Assembly: GCA_963995505.1 (NCBI GenBank)
Contig: OZ023194.1
Coordinates: 10,970,428-11,034,427 of the forward strand
Direction: 5' to 3'
Length of the DNA stretch: 64,000 bases
From: Hypericum androsaemum
Taxonomy: Eukaryota > Streptophyta > Magnoliopsida > Malpighiales > Hypericaceae
The notes beneath the pieces were generated by a model. That model was not told the origin of the DNA and ran no database searches. It worked only from the letters and a program-made list of their open reading frames with translations. Shown one piece after another: positions 33,026 through 45,042 of the stretch; positions within the stretch are counted from its first letter, which is position 1, and every line of letters starts with the position of its first letter. A program made the position numbers and the translations under genes.

Positions 33026-33359
33026 AATGTTTATGTTTGGATACCTAATTGCTATTAAAAAAATGAAACACTAGGTTAGGTCTCCACTCGTGTGCAGGAG
33101 TGTCCAAAATAAAGCACTAGCTTAGTATTTAATTACGTTCAATATATAGAGGTCGCAAAAGTCTTTGCATGTTGATTAGTTTAATCAGTCCACGTGAACA
33201 TCGTAATATCAAATCGACACCATTATCATGTAACTACCACGACAGTGATTGACTGCACGTTCATGTGACGGAGTTAAAAATATTATATTGATTGGAGATT
33301 AGCAGTGGAATACTATGTTAATCGATTAATCAAGAGGAATGATTAGACAGCACCAAGAT
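33026..33359. other. Intergenic, nothing recognised
   Basis: No credible coding frame or repeat. Confidence 0.45.
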
Positions 33360-33870
33360 AAACTTAGGGCTAAGATGTTTTATTTATTTTACTGCTTCAT
33401 GTTGTATTCGGAAGATTATGGTGTACTTGATTAGAATTTAAGTCGAGACAAGAGTTTGACTCTTTTTCCGTAAGACGAGATTGTCCCGTATTCAATGCTT
33501 ACGGTCTACGGCAATCGTCTCCAAAATACAACGACTTTTCTTGATAGGGAGAGAGAAGATACTACAAAAGCTAAAAGAAATGATATGCAATTGTAGTGGA
33601 GTGAATATAAATGAGAACGGGGGGCCTATTTATAGGCGTTGAGGACTGGCATCTATCATGCGGTTTTCGATGTGCTAATGCCACTTTGGACATAATGGGC
33701 CTCCTATCTTGGGCCCACATTGGGTCTTATTGGGCCTCCCACTTTGAGCCTCCACATTGGGTCTTATTGGACCTACGATAATTAGGCCTTACCACTTTCG
33801 GACCATGTATTGAATTACTAATTCAATTCCAACCCTTCGTATATGGTAAATAAAGGGAAGAAACAAATTA
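33360..33870 (-). mobile_element. Possible LTR remnant
   Basis: On the minus strand a run of repeated GGCCCAATAAGACCCAATGT-like units (33,700-33,770) leads to CCTATAAATAGG (33,624-33,635), a TATA box, and then a leader-like stretch. This resembles the U3-R part of an LTR. I find no paired LTR, primer site or target duplication. Confidence 0.35.
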
Positions 33871-36800
33871 ACGAATTCGGTCCGTTGAGTATGAGATAAT
33901 AGCTAATTGCTTGATTATATTATAAAGAGTTGAAATTTTAGTTGGATTAGCTGTAATTTTTTGTCTCCGTTTATGATTCTTTGGATTCCTTACTTAGCAA
34001 GGCCAGACAAAAAATTCGTTACTCTCTAATGATACTTGAAAACCCGATATAGCTTTATTCCAATAATTAACGGTATGATGCAGATAATTTATAGCATAGA
34101 AATTTACAATATTAAAGCCTTGGTGTGATCGAATTAGTTACTAACTAACCTCGTCTCTTTCCAACTGTTCCTATTAAACTATATGCTATGGTATGATTAC
34201 TACAAGGTAGCATAACTAACTCTCCATCACATCTTCTTTTATGGTAATATTAAATAAAATGTTCATCAATCTCATTGATATGGTCGTTCTATACAAATGA
34301 AAATGTTCATAGAACCAATCAATTGGGCAATCAATTAATTCTCTTGAACCAATCATTAGAGATCATACATACGTGTCCAAAGAGTAATGTTTCAAATTAC
34401 AACAAGAATTTCAAAATCAAAACGCTCATTGACAAGTGACAACCACATTACAACTATACGTAGAAGTCCAAAATCTTACCATTAACAACTAAATTTCGGT
34501 TCGGTCTAGTTTGATTCTCTTTGGTTCTCTGCTTACGGTATTAAGATTAAGGTCACCTTAACTGTGAATTTTGAACCTGTAGTTCATAAACCGTAATCGT
34601 TAATTCGTAAACCATGACCGGGGTTAGCTACATGGATGGTGGCAAATACACTTGGGTAATGGGTTAGTTTCAAGTACAAATTCCACTCGAGATATTCAAT
34701 TCCCCAAGCGATGCAAAAGAAAGTACTAGTACACAAGTTTTGTCGTCCAAAGGTTTATATGTGCTAAAGGGTAAGCAAATGGTATACATGAAATTATTAG
34801 TCGCAAACAACAAAATAAGGGTCAGCTATCCGCCAAAGATTGGGAAAAAAATGAAAGGACAAAAGTAGATTTGCGTGGGTCACCGGCAATCGGACCTGAA
34901 AAAGAAGAGCAAAAGGGTACAATTTTTGGGCTTTAATTTGTTAACTCGATTGGATCGTCGATACATACGTGTGGATAATAATTTTTTATAGGACAAAGTT
35001 ACGATAAAAATCAAGACATGGTTGGATTGTGTGTCCCAAAAACGATTATGAAGATCGGTAAAAAACTATCAAATGGGCAGAAAATAATAGAATTGGCAGT
35101 TCTGGGGTAACTATATAATACTTAGTAAGGGTAAAAAGAATATGAGAAGAGATAGCATGAAAAACTAGTCGAAAAGTAGATATATAGATTGTACATTAAT
35201 TATTATTAATTATACAAGACTAATGTACTAAGGCTCCCCATTTAAAAAAATGTAATAAGACTGTTTATTTTGTTGTAAAACATATTACTATGGAAAGACT
35301 TTTACGTATAATTTTTTTTACACTCCCACACAATTACAACAACAAAGTAAACATTTTTACGTTTTTGAGTAATATTTCAGAAATTTGTTGGAAAGGATTT
35401 CACATTATTTGTTCGCATATTACAAGTTTGTTATGAAAAAGAGATTTGAAATTGTTAGGTAGTTTTTTTTGGGATGTATTCAAGTGTTAAATAACTTTAA
35501 CAACAATACGTTGGGCACTCTTTCTCTATATAAAATTTCTCGTTGGGTTTTACTTCGATAGAGTTTTACCTAATTGCTGCTGCAACCTGAGAGTTTTAAC
35601 ACTCATGGCATGTAATATGTAAATATTACCTTACAGTCAAACTGATCACGGTCAATAATATCCAAATCGCACATGAACACAATAAGGTAAGAAAAATTAT
35701 TTCTTGAAAAAATTACAAATAAAACATTTGGCTAAACTTTGCCAAAAGGATTAATATGACAGTAAACAACAAAGATTTTGCATCTGCATTGCTGTTCACT
35801 TTCGTCTATTTTGGACAAGAAATCAAGGACAAATGAAGTTAGTTACAATGTAGGGAATATGTGTTAGGTTGTTAAACAAGTGGGCATCTAGAAAATTATT
35901 GGTGGGGTTATGAGACCTAAGAAGAAATTAGTTGCATAACGAGATTGACATTTGTTTTGGTCGGGTTATGAAAACTAAGAAAAAATTCGTTTCATAACGA
36001 GATTGAAAATATATCTTTGTACAGTTAATTGTCCACCCGTATCGATGTTGATATGTTGTTTGTTTATGATCCAACGAATTATGCTGAATAGTTTTTATGT
36101 TTGGATAATATTTGTACGAAATACTTTTTACATTGGTGGATCTTTTTAAGTGAAATATTTTTACGTAATTACATATAACTTAAAAAACTGTAGAAGGTTT
36201 TAAAAAAAGGAAAATCAAGACAAAATCAATTACTATAAATTTTCTTAAATCAATCCTTGCAAAAAAAAATTAGAACTTACTCACGGTATTTCCATAAATT
36301 TCCTAAAACGTTCTGAAATTTTTACAGTTAAACTTTTATAAAGTGATAATCTCTGTAAAGTAAGAAAAAGTCATAGTCTCGAATCAAGATCAATGTTAAA
36401 ATTTAATATTCTCTTATAACTAATAGTTTTCTAAGAAATGTCTACTGATAAATTTCGGCTCTAACTTTCGCATGAAATGATAATTTTTAATAAATAATTT
36501 TACGTACTTTACAAACTTAAAAAATATTTTAAAATACTAGTTTGTGTCAAGTATTTTTAACATAAATATTATCTTATGAATGGTCTTGAAATGATCCTTG
36601 TGGTCACTTTCTTAATCTAAAAAAAATTCAATCAAGTTTAGCACTTTAATTAACGCTAGAAGTCGAGATTTTAGGTATCTCGTGACTATCATCATCATCC
36701 ACCTTAGTTGCACTTTCATTTGATTCATTCATAACTGTGTCGATAGTATCTTATCTGTTGGAGTGCAGTATATCTCTTGCTCGGCTAGAATATTGACAAA

Positions 36801-37052
36801 GAAATAACCAGTTATTAATAATTTTTTTGTGACTTGAATATAAATAGAGTAGTTTTTTGCTATTAATATATTGACCAAGAACTCAATTTTAATTATTTTG
36901 GAGCTAAGAAAATGTAAACTTTTATTTTTTGATAAGTAAATTTTTGTCGTTACAAGAATTTAAACTCTGGTACCCCATCCCACATTCTCTCATACCATTT
37001 TTTATAAGTAAAATTTTATTACTCCTCAAAAAAATCCTAAGGGTAGTTGCAC
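33871..37052. other. Intergenic, no gene seen
   Basis: Over 3 kb of AT-rich sequence. A stretch near 34,490-34,620 (TTCGGTTCGGTC; ATAAACCGTAATCG) looks like an eroded MITE. No gene, RNA or clean repeat is seen. Confidence 0.45.
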
Positions 37053-37060
37053 CGGATAAT

Positions 37061-37809
37061 CAGGGACGGATCCAGAAAGTTTATACTACGAGAACAAAAT
37101 ACTTATGTACTTCATGAAATTGACAACAAAAAAATATTCACGACATTAGACATTATTTAATCTCTATATGATCCCAATAAATATTATATGAAAAAAATAT
37201 TTTGTTTAGATAAGTTATTAGATTAACAATGGACACATACAATTATCAAAGGGCACATGGTCGTAAACGAAAATCAGAAGCTCTTCCCCACAACACAGAA
37301 TAAACAACCTAATTCCACATCAAACTAACTAACCTAAATATTTTTTTTTCTCATAACATAAATTGAATTGCTGTAAAAAATTAAATATGTAGACTCTCAC
37401 CTTTGTGAATCGTAAACTAAGTTTTTTTGGAAAATAAAAAGAGTCTTTTGGCTACTTTTGAATTATCTTTCTCTTTTGGAGGAGGAAGGATTTTTTTTAG
37501 AGTTGAAGTCTTAGTTTTTTAGCCTTTTAAAGGTTTTTACGTAGGTGGGTAGTCTTTTCTTGGTAAAATATAGTGGTTGTAATTGGTGGGCCAAATAGGT
37601 TATTTCCTTTAGGAGTTTGTGGACCAATAAAAATATCTTAAAATCTTGTTGTGTCAATTTTATCCTTAGGAAATTTTGTCTTTTTTTCAATTGTGGGGGC
37701 AAACTAGTTAATATCATTGGGGGTAAACTTTTTTTATTAAATATATACTCATAATTTTTTTTGTGTGGGGGCAATTGTCCCCACATCTTCTAAACTACAT
37801 CCGTCCCTG
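37061..37809. mobile_element. Non-autonomous hAT element, perfect 8-bp target duplication
   Basis: The 749-bp element begins CAGGGACGGATCCAGAA and ends CTACATCCGTCCCTG. CGGATAAT flanks it exactly (37,053-37,060; 37,810-37,817). Terminal repeats and 8-bp duplication are diagnostic of hAT. The interior is AT-rich, with no transposase. Its ends are related to but distinct from the CAGGGATGGCAAT pair. Confidence 0.9.
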
Positions 37810-38063
37810 CGGATAATTACATCAAGACGGTAGCGAGAAAAGTACATATCAAGGTAGCAAACTACAAGATAAATGTCATCTCACTCCATATATCCTCTCA
37901 TACCATTATAGCAAGTACTCTTGGTAAAACAAAAAAACTCGGTTATATGATATCATCTCTAAAGTGATATTTTTCTATGGTATGTTAAATATCACTATAG
38001 AGGAGTTTTAATGTACATTTTTAAATAAATGCTGAATTTTATTGGAAAAAATATAAAATAAAA

Positions 38064-39241
38064 GGAAAAATTACTTTGTAGCTCATAGAGTTTGCTTAAA
38101 TATACTCAAAAGTCCTCCTGTATGAAAAATACACGCCGACGTCCCTCTAGTTTGCTTTTATTATACTTTCGGATCCCTAAATGAGTTTTTTCCTTTTTTT
38201 ATCGTTGAAATGACAAAAATACCCTTAGAACAAAAAAAATGCTGACATCATCTCTTCTTCTCCCATATGAACAAGAACACCGTGATCAACACCAAGAATA
38301 CCATCTAGAAATCAATCAAAAAATTAACCAAGAAAAAAGAACAGATCCCTAACTCTTATCGTCTGTAAAATCAACCCACAACAAAAAAGTGAGACCTTAG
38401 ACTACTCTCAAGATCTGGGAAGAATAAATCAAATTAGAACATCAACATCCAACAAAATTTTGATAGTTAACGACACACCCAGCACATCGCCCACTCGAAC
38501 CTTGACCAGAGAATCGAGCTGCTCTGTTGAGGCAAGGCAATGTCGACATTGGGGGTGTGGATCGAAGTGGAGGGTCAAAAGTTTAACTTCGAGGGGTCGA
38601 AGCTGTGCTGGGCTTTAAGCCCCTCTTCTGAATGACGATGGACGCCGGCGCCCTCGGGGAGGAGGAGGCCAAGCTAGGCCACGTGCTCGACCCACGGTAG
38701 AGTCCCCGTGCTTGTTCCGCCAGTGGTCGACAAGGATGATTCTCCCGGCGAAGACGAGAAAGAACGGCGGCAGCGAGCCAAGCTCTTCTGCTTTCGGAGC
38801 TTCATCCACACCTCGATCCGACGAGTGTAGTCCCTGGCGCGCCACCGGGCGATGTCTATTTTTGTTGGATGTCATTTCACCGCCACAGGGGTGAGCTCCT
38901 GGAATCACCGCCATCAAGAGCCGAGATAGACCGCTGGTGACATCTGTAATGGTTAGATGGGCTGATGTACATGCCCCATTTTTCTTTTTTTTTGTAGTGA
39001 TGGTTGGTGCCATGTTAAAGAGAGGAGGAAGAAGAAGAGATGATGTTAATATTTTTTTATTTTTTATTATAGGGGTATTTTGTCATTTTCATGACAAAAA
39101 CGAAAAAAAGTTTGCTAAAGTGCGTCAGGGACCCGAAAGTATAATAAAATCAAACAAGAGAGACGTCGACGTCTATTTTACAAACAGAGGAGACTTTTAG
39201 TATATTTAAGCAAACTTCAGGAGTTACAGAGTAATTTTCCC
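38064..39241. mobile_element. MULE-type element with ~130-bp TIRs
   Basis: GGAAAAATTAC at the left pairs with GTAATTTTCCC at the right, and inverted similarity continues about 130 bp through TTTGCTTAAATATACT and TTTATTATACTTTCGG. Flanking 9-mers AAAATAAAA and AAAATTAAA agree at 8 of 9. The GC-rich interior (38,460-38,960) may be captured host sequence; I cannot name it. It is the same family as 50,542-51,777. Confidence 0.8.
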
Positions 39242-39668
39242 AAAATTAAATAACAAACAACCCACACCTCGCCACAACCAAACTCTAAATTCCAGCTAAC
39301 CTACAAGCGTGGGTAAACAAAAAGAGTGTTTGGGTTTTATTGTACATAAGAGTACATCATGTAACCATACTAATATAGGCACGAAGATAGAAATGAAATA
39401 AATTTAAAGCAATTCACAATTATTGAAAAATAACGTTCACATACATATAGTTTAAACTTATAAAAGTGGTCACTCACATTTGAGATTTTATCATTTTACT
39501 GATACGAGTAGTTGCTCTCATACCGCTCGATTACCCTTTTTTATGAGAAAATAACCTAAAAGTCTTTTATTAAAGTAGAACATTACAAGACATAGACACA
39601 TAAATTAAAAATATAGACAAAAACATAGAGTATACAGAGAAGATAGCTATGACATCAATCATCATCAC
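39242..39668. other. Intergenic, nothing recognised
   Basis: AT-rich, no coding frame. Confidence 0.5.
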
Positions 39669-40057
39669 AAAGCTGATGGGTGGTGGCACACTTGGTCAAT
39701 TTGGTCATATTATGAATTTTTGATTAAAATGGTGTTAGTGTACCAAAAATTTTACCAAAATGGAGTCCCCGGGAAAAGTTTTCTGAAAATGGTATCCACG
39801 TCAGACTACCACGAAAAAAATATGTATCTTGTTGCCAAGATACATGTTATTCTCTCTATAGACCAAGATACAAAAAAAATTTGTGTTGCCAACATACCAA
39901 TTAAATAATGCGTATCTTGGTTAGATACCAAGTAAAAATCGCGTATCTTGGTTAGATACCAAGAAAAAATAGTGTATCTTGGTTGAATATATGCAAAAAT
40001 TTTGCGTTTTCATTATACATATGCATTAATCGTGACAATAGACAAGATAATAGATGT

Positions 40058-40111
40058 GGCTCAGTTGGCATGGCCTTGTCCATTAGTGTACGGGGTGCAG
40101 GATTCGATTCC
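40058..40111 (+). other. tRNA-like Pol III box A/B pair in palindrome 1, left arm
   Basis: TGGCTCAGTTGG fits box A and GGATTCGATTCC fits box B, about 30 bp apart, as in a tRNA or tRNA-derived SINE head. The surrounding sequence does not fold as a full tRNA by eye, so I call a SINE-like module, not a tRNA gene. Confidence 0.6.
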
Positions 40112-40634
40112 TTTCATTGACAATTTTTTTGCAATTTCATGCACTTGATAAGTTCTGATGTTTAAAGTCGAATATTATCGATTTATATTCTAGAGATAAT
40201 TTTTTAATGATATTTAAAAAACTAAGACTTTAATTCAATAATTTTTATTGAATTTTACTACGGTAGAGTTTTGATGAGCCCAAAAGTCACAACCTCAAAA
40301 GAAAGAAAATTTTATCAGGATGGTTACATGGTGTGAATGCTACACTCAAAATTCGATAAGACCCACTTTATTGCCATGATAAGACCTAGTAGGACAAACT
40401 CGATAACACTTTATTGCCACAATTCTATACTCAAAATTTGGATATACTAATTGTAGGCTACAAAGTTAAGACCCACACCACTTTAGAAATTATTGAATTA
40501 AAGTCTTAGTTTTATTTAAAAAAAATCATTAAAAAATTATCTCTAAAATATAAATCGATAATATAAGACATTAAACATCATAGCATATAAAAAAAGTCAG
40601 CCACCAAGAACATGAAATTGCAAAATATTGTAAA

Positions 40635-40720
40635 TGAAACGATTCGAACTATGTAGCCCTCTCACACTAATAGACAAGGCCTTGCCAACTAATAGACAAG
40701 GCCTTGCCAACTAAGGCATG
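40635..40720 (-). other. tRNA-like module in palindrome 1, right arm
   Basis: On the minus strand CCTTAGTTGGCAAGGCCTTG is followed by ATAGTTCGAATCG, matching the module in the left arm. The box A part with GACAAGGCCTTGCCAACT is duplicated in tandem here (about 40,670-40,713). Confidence 0.55.
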
Positions 40721-41110
40721 CCCATTGTCTTGTCTGATTGTCACGATTAATACATATGTATAATGGAAACACAAAATTTTTGCCTATATTCAACCAAGAT
40801 ATGCTATTTTTTCTTGGTATCCAACCAAGATACGCGATTTTTTCTTATTATCTAATCAAGATACTCAATTTTTACTTGGTATCTAACCATGATATGCATT
40901 TTTTAATTGATACATTGGCAACGCAAATTTTTTTCTGTATTTTGGTCTACCGAGAGAATAACGCGTATCTTGGCACCAAGATACGTATTTTTTTCATGGT
41001 AGTCTCACATGGATAACATTTTCAGAAAACCTTTTTCACGGGACCCCATTTTGGTAAAATCCTTGGTACAGTAACTCCATTTTAGTCAAAAATCTCATAT
41101 TATCAGCTTT

Positions 41111-42614
41111 TAGAGCTAACATCCCCTCCATACAGGAGGTGGAGGACCTAACTGAAATAGTGTTAATACGAATGTTAGCTAACACGTACTGAATGACACA
41201 TGAGGTGCAGAACAATAAGAAACTCCATAAAGGAGGCAACTCTAGTTGGACGAATCCTCTCAAAGTAGAGTTACCAGCTCGTAATGACGGTAATGATATA
41301 ACTAGTATAATACACAAAGAGCAGTACAACACAGAACAATACCCTAAAAAACCACCAAACTGTTAGGCTTTCGGTAAGCAATCAGACAAGAACAACATAG
41401 AGTAACTTAATAAAATAAAACAAAAATTAAAAAGGACAGAGGCTCAGAGGGGGAGGGGGGGTCTACTATGACTAGCCCCTCCGGAACCCATCGGCGACCT
41501 ACACTTAGTCCCCTGGTTAGTCAAAAGAGGGCTGGAAGACTGGGTCCATGCCAAGAGAGAGGCCTACTTGAAGGAGACCGGATCTGTGTAGATCAACTCG
41601 GAGGAAAGCCAGTCGAGTAGAGAAAATGGTGAGAGAGCGATACCAGAGAGAGGTTTGGTGGACGGTAGAGAGACTGGTGCAAGGACGATGAAGAGAAGGA
41701 AAAGGCTAGCAAAGGTAATTCTACCGAGAGTGATTATAGTAATGGTTGAGGAGAGGAAAGTAGTGAGAATAATGAAGGAAGAGGAGGCTGGGAAGGAAAG
41801 AACCCTAAAAAGTTTAGGGAAGAAGGCTCCTATTTCGGGAGAGAAATTTGAAGGTGTCTTTATACCGCTCGACTACCAAGTATCTCACATCATCCGCGAA
41901 ACAAGAAGGACACTCTAGTCTTTTTTGCCTTTTTAAAAAGGACCAAAAGAGATGTAGGGAACTGGAAAGGGCCAAAGTGTGGCAGTAGAGTGAGCTTTTC
42001 CAAAAGCTTTGAACAGTATCGGGCCCACCCACAACAACAACAGCAAAAACACAACACCACTTCCCCCCTCTCTCACTGATTGTCATTACCCACTTTTCCC
42101 ACCCTGGATCTCATCAAATCGTTAACAATGAACTCCCCCATCACCACTCCATCTCTTCTCTTCCTCGCGGTACACGTGTACGACGGTGATGAACCAGCAC
42201 GTGTAACGCCCACGGTTGCCCCCACCCCTCATGCCCATCGCCCCCGAGAAAATGATGAACTAACAAAATTGTTCTCGCAAATGAACAAACACATGCACGG
42301 ACACAGCTCCATCCCCTCGCCGGACCGACACCCTGTACGGTTAAAAACACACATTTGTTTATTCAAAATTTTTAGCTGAATATAAGTTTTAGTGAGTCCA
42401 AAAATTAAAAACAAAAAATGTCCTTAATTGTTTGTATGTTTATTTTGTCCAAAATATTATTTAAATAATATAATTTTAACAATAAGAATCTCTATTAGTC
42501 GGTCGTAAAATTTTAAATTACATAGTATTTTTGTGCAAGTCGATCAAACAAACAAATGCTAAAATGAATTTTTACCAAAATTTCAAACCATATTTTGAGA
42601 AGGATGTATAGAAA
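41111..42614. other. Intergenic with possible minus-strand promoter and leader
   Basis: On the minus strand GGTATAAAGACACC (about 41,856-41,869) is followed by a CT-rich, leader-like stretch to about 41,480, then T-rich sequence running into palindrome 1. The only early ATG gives a very short peptide. This could be the 5' end of a host gene or a LINE whose body is lost. Nothing else is recognised. Confidence 0.3.
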
Positions 42615-44024
42615 CGAGTTTTTGTGTGCATGGTGCTACTGTACAGATATATGGTAAATATGGCGTAGAGATTTTTTTATAGCGAATTCGGTATCCACGT
42701 AGGACTGCCGATAAAAAATTTGTATGTTGGACCATGATATAGATTTTTTACTGGTATTCTGCTAACATATGGGTTTTTAACCGGTATCCATCATACAGAA
42801 TTTTAAGCGGTATGTCGCCTGGATACAGGTTAAAATCCCGTATCTTTGTCATATATGACAAAAAATGCATCCAACCTTGTTGGTCAAAAATACTTCCTCT
42901 TCTCTCAAAAAACATGAGTTCGAATCCACTCTTTCACAACATTAACTTTGCCATTTTGTTTTGCTACTTAGAAGTATTATATAAATAAATTAAATTGTTA
43001 TTATTTAATAATAAAGTCTAGATAGACAACTTGGTCTTGAGTGCTACTTCCATATGAAAGGTCATGGGTTCAATTCTTGAACTTGAATTTTTTTATATAA
43101 TTTTGTTTTACTCTAAGGGTCGAGAGTAGTGTGAACTATTTTATAAATGTCAAAAATCCACATACTCATCATATTAATCTAAAATTTGGATTATTTATTA
43201 AATTTATAACAATATTATACTCTAATAATTCTCAAAATTATAATGCCAAAAAAATTTATGTTCGTCATAGAAAAATCTCTCTTGAAACTGCTATTAAAAA
43301 TAGAGTCAATAATTGGTCAAATGCGTTGTTTGATTTTATTTTCACTCTCGCATTCTTATAATAACGGGTGATTGATATTTTTTAATCTATTTCAATTAAG
43401 ATGATTGCCATTTTTTAATCCATTTTAATTAAGGTGATTATTTATTATTATTTTTTAAAACTTAATTACAAAAAAACCATTTGAAATAGTATAGGTTCAG
43501 TTCTTGATAATACTTTTTATCTATTATAAATAAGATGACTTAGTAATTACTATTTATTAAAAGGAAACTTAAAAAAAATAAAGTTCAAGATTTGAACCTA
43601 TGCCCTTTCATATTGAAGTGGTACTTGGGACCAACTTGACTATGTAGACTTCTTTGTTAAATAATTATAATTTAATTTATTTATGTAATACTTCTAAGTA
43701 ACAATACAAAATGGCAAAATTAATATTGTCATAGAGTGAATTCGAACCCATGTTCTTTAGGAGAAGAGGAAGCATTTTTGACCAACAAGGTTGGACGCAT
43801 TTTTTGTCATGTTTGACCAAAATATGGGATTTTAACCTGTATCCAAGCGACATACTGCTTAAAATCCGTATGATGGATACCGGTTAAAAACTTGTATGTT
43901 AATCTAACATACGAATTTTTTATCGGTAGTCCTACGTAGATACCGAATCTGCGATAAAAAAATTTCGACGCCATATTCACAATATATCTGCACAGTAATG
44001 CCATGCATAAAAAAAACCCTAGAA
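42615..44024. repeat. Giant palindrome 2 with tRNA-like modules
   Basis: Arms at about 42,615-43,097 and 43,573-44,024 are inverted copies around a spacer of about 475 bp. The outer parts share GTACAGATATAT / GTGCAGATATAT, GGTATCCACGTAGGACT and TAACATA-type units, which also resemble palindrome 1 (GGTATCCACGTCAGACT). Each arm holds two box B-like sites: left GAGTTCGAATCC (42,908) and GGGTTCAATTC (43,067); right, on the minus strand, GGGTTCGAATTC (43,738-43,749) and AGGTTCAAATC (43,589-43,600). Confidence 0.85.
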
Positions 44025-44949
44025 AGAGAGAGTATTGACTTCATTCCTCACGTTTTAAGTTTTCTCTTAAAATTGGCCATAAAAAGGTTCACGCTTCTCG
44101 GACTCACTCCACTTTTAGAGTAATGTAATCTCAATATAGTCGGTTATTATTTACCAAAAAATATATATAGTCAGTTAATATGTGATTTAAAATCTCAATA
44201 TGGTATTCGTAATTTTTGCCACTTTGAATATATATTCTCATAAATCATTTTGCCACAAACCAAATACAATCTTAATGTAGATTGATTATTTCTTTTCTCA
44301 GTTCAGTGACGCTCCGAGTTGTTTTTTTCCGAAAGTACATGGAATTTACTTATTAATTATATCCAACTCAAAACTCTAATTAAATTATGACACTTTTCTA
44401 GATTCAAATGCCATGTTTTTACACATACATATGGTATCGAGATATTTATTGCACCAACTAATTCATGTTGCAGTCGGTAGAATTTTTGAATGGTGAAAAA
44501 AAATTCAATAAGTATCTAACGTTACTATATTCTAAATGAATTGAACTCAAACAACAAATGATTCAAATGTTAGGTAGAAAACAGAACAACTAAGATTTGG
44601 CGAACCTCTCCCGGAGAGAGCGTGGATGTGTTGTGATTTATGGCTACGAGGATACTAGTTTCAGTTTTGGTGTAGCTGACGTTATGTCATGAAACGAGTT
44701 TGTTGTGTTGTGTAATAAAAAGGGGAGAGAGTGAGAGCAGAGTTGTTGAAACAGAAAATCTGAAAAGGTTCACGCGTGTGCATTTCCCCACCCACCTCTA
44801 CACGTAACGTTCTGTAACGATTCCCCCCACCCCCAACAACCTTTTAATTTATTTCCCTTGAATCGATCTCCACTTTTCTTTTGGTTTTTCCCCTACATAT
44901 ATATCATATATTATATATATTTAATCGATTATTTATATTCATGTTAAAT
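44025..44949. other. Intergenic, nothing recognised
   Basis: AT-rich with no credible frame; a CT- and C-rich patch near 44,780-44,840 has no gene attached. Confidence 0.45.
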
Positions 44950-45042
44950 TTTTTTAAGGTAAATTTTTACACTATGACATTATCAATGTTTGAACATTGA
45001 TCTCCTAAATATTTACAACGTCTTGTGCCGTTGGGCTACAAA
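44950..45042 (-). mobile_element. tRNA-derived SINE fragment
   Basis: The minus strand reads GTAGCCCAACGGCACAAG (box A-like, 45,022-45,039), then TCAATGTTCAAACATTG (box B-like, 44,984-45,000), then ATAATGTCATAGTG. Order and spacing fit the head of a plant SINE of a different family from that at 50,170. Confidence 0.6.

Larger units (their letters stand above)
39669..41110. repeat. Giant palindrome 1 with tRNA-like modules
   Basis: The left arm (about 39,706-40,248) and right arm (about 40,486-41,104) are inverted copies around a spacer of about 240 bp; AAAGCTGAT at 39,669 may extend the left arm. Outer parts share TTACCAAAATGG and TTTTCTGAAAATG. The middle carries repeated GTATCTTGGTTAGATACCAA units. 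Inner parts share ACTAAGACTTTAATTCAATA. The left arm holds a box A-like TGGCTCAGTTGGCATGGCC (40,058-40,076) and box B-like GGATTCGATTCC (40,100-40,111); the right arm holds the inverted counterpart. Confidence 0.85.

Noticed and set aside
40058..40111. True tRNA gene
   Set aside because: Boxes A and B are present but I cannot build acceptor and anticodon stems, and the unit is mirrored in the other palindrome arm.
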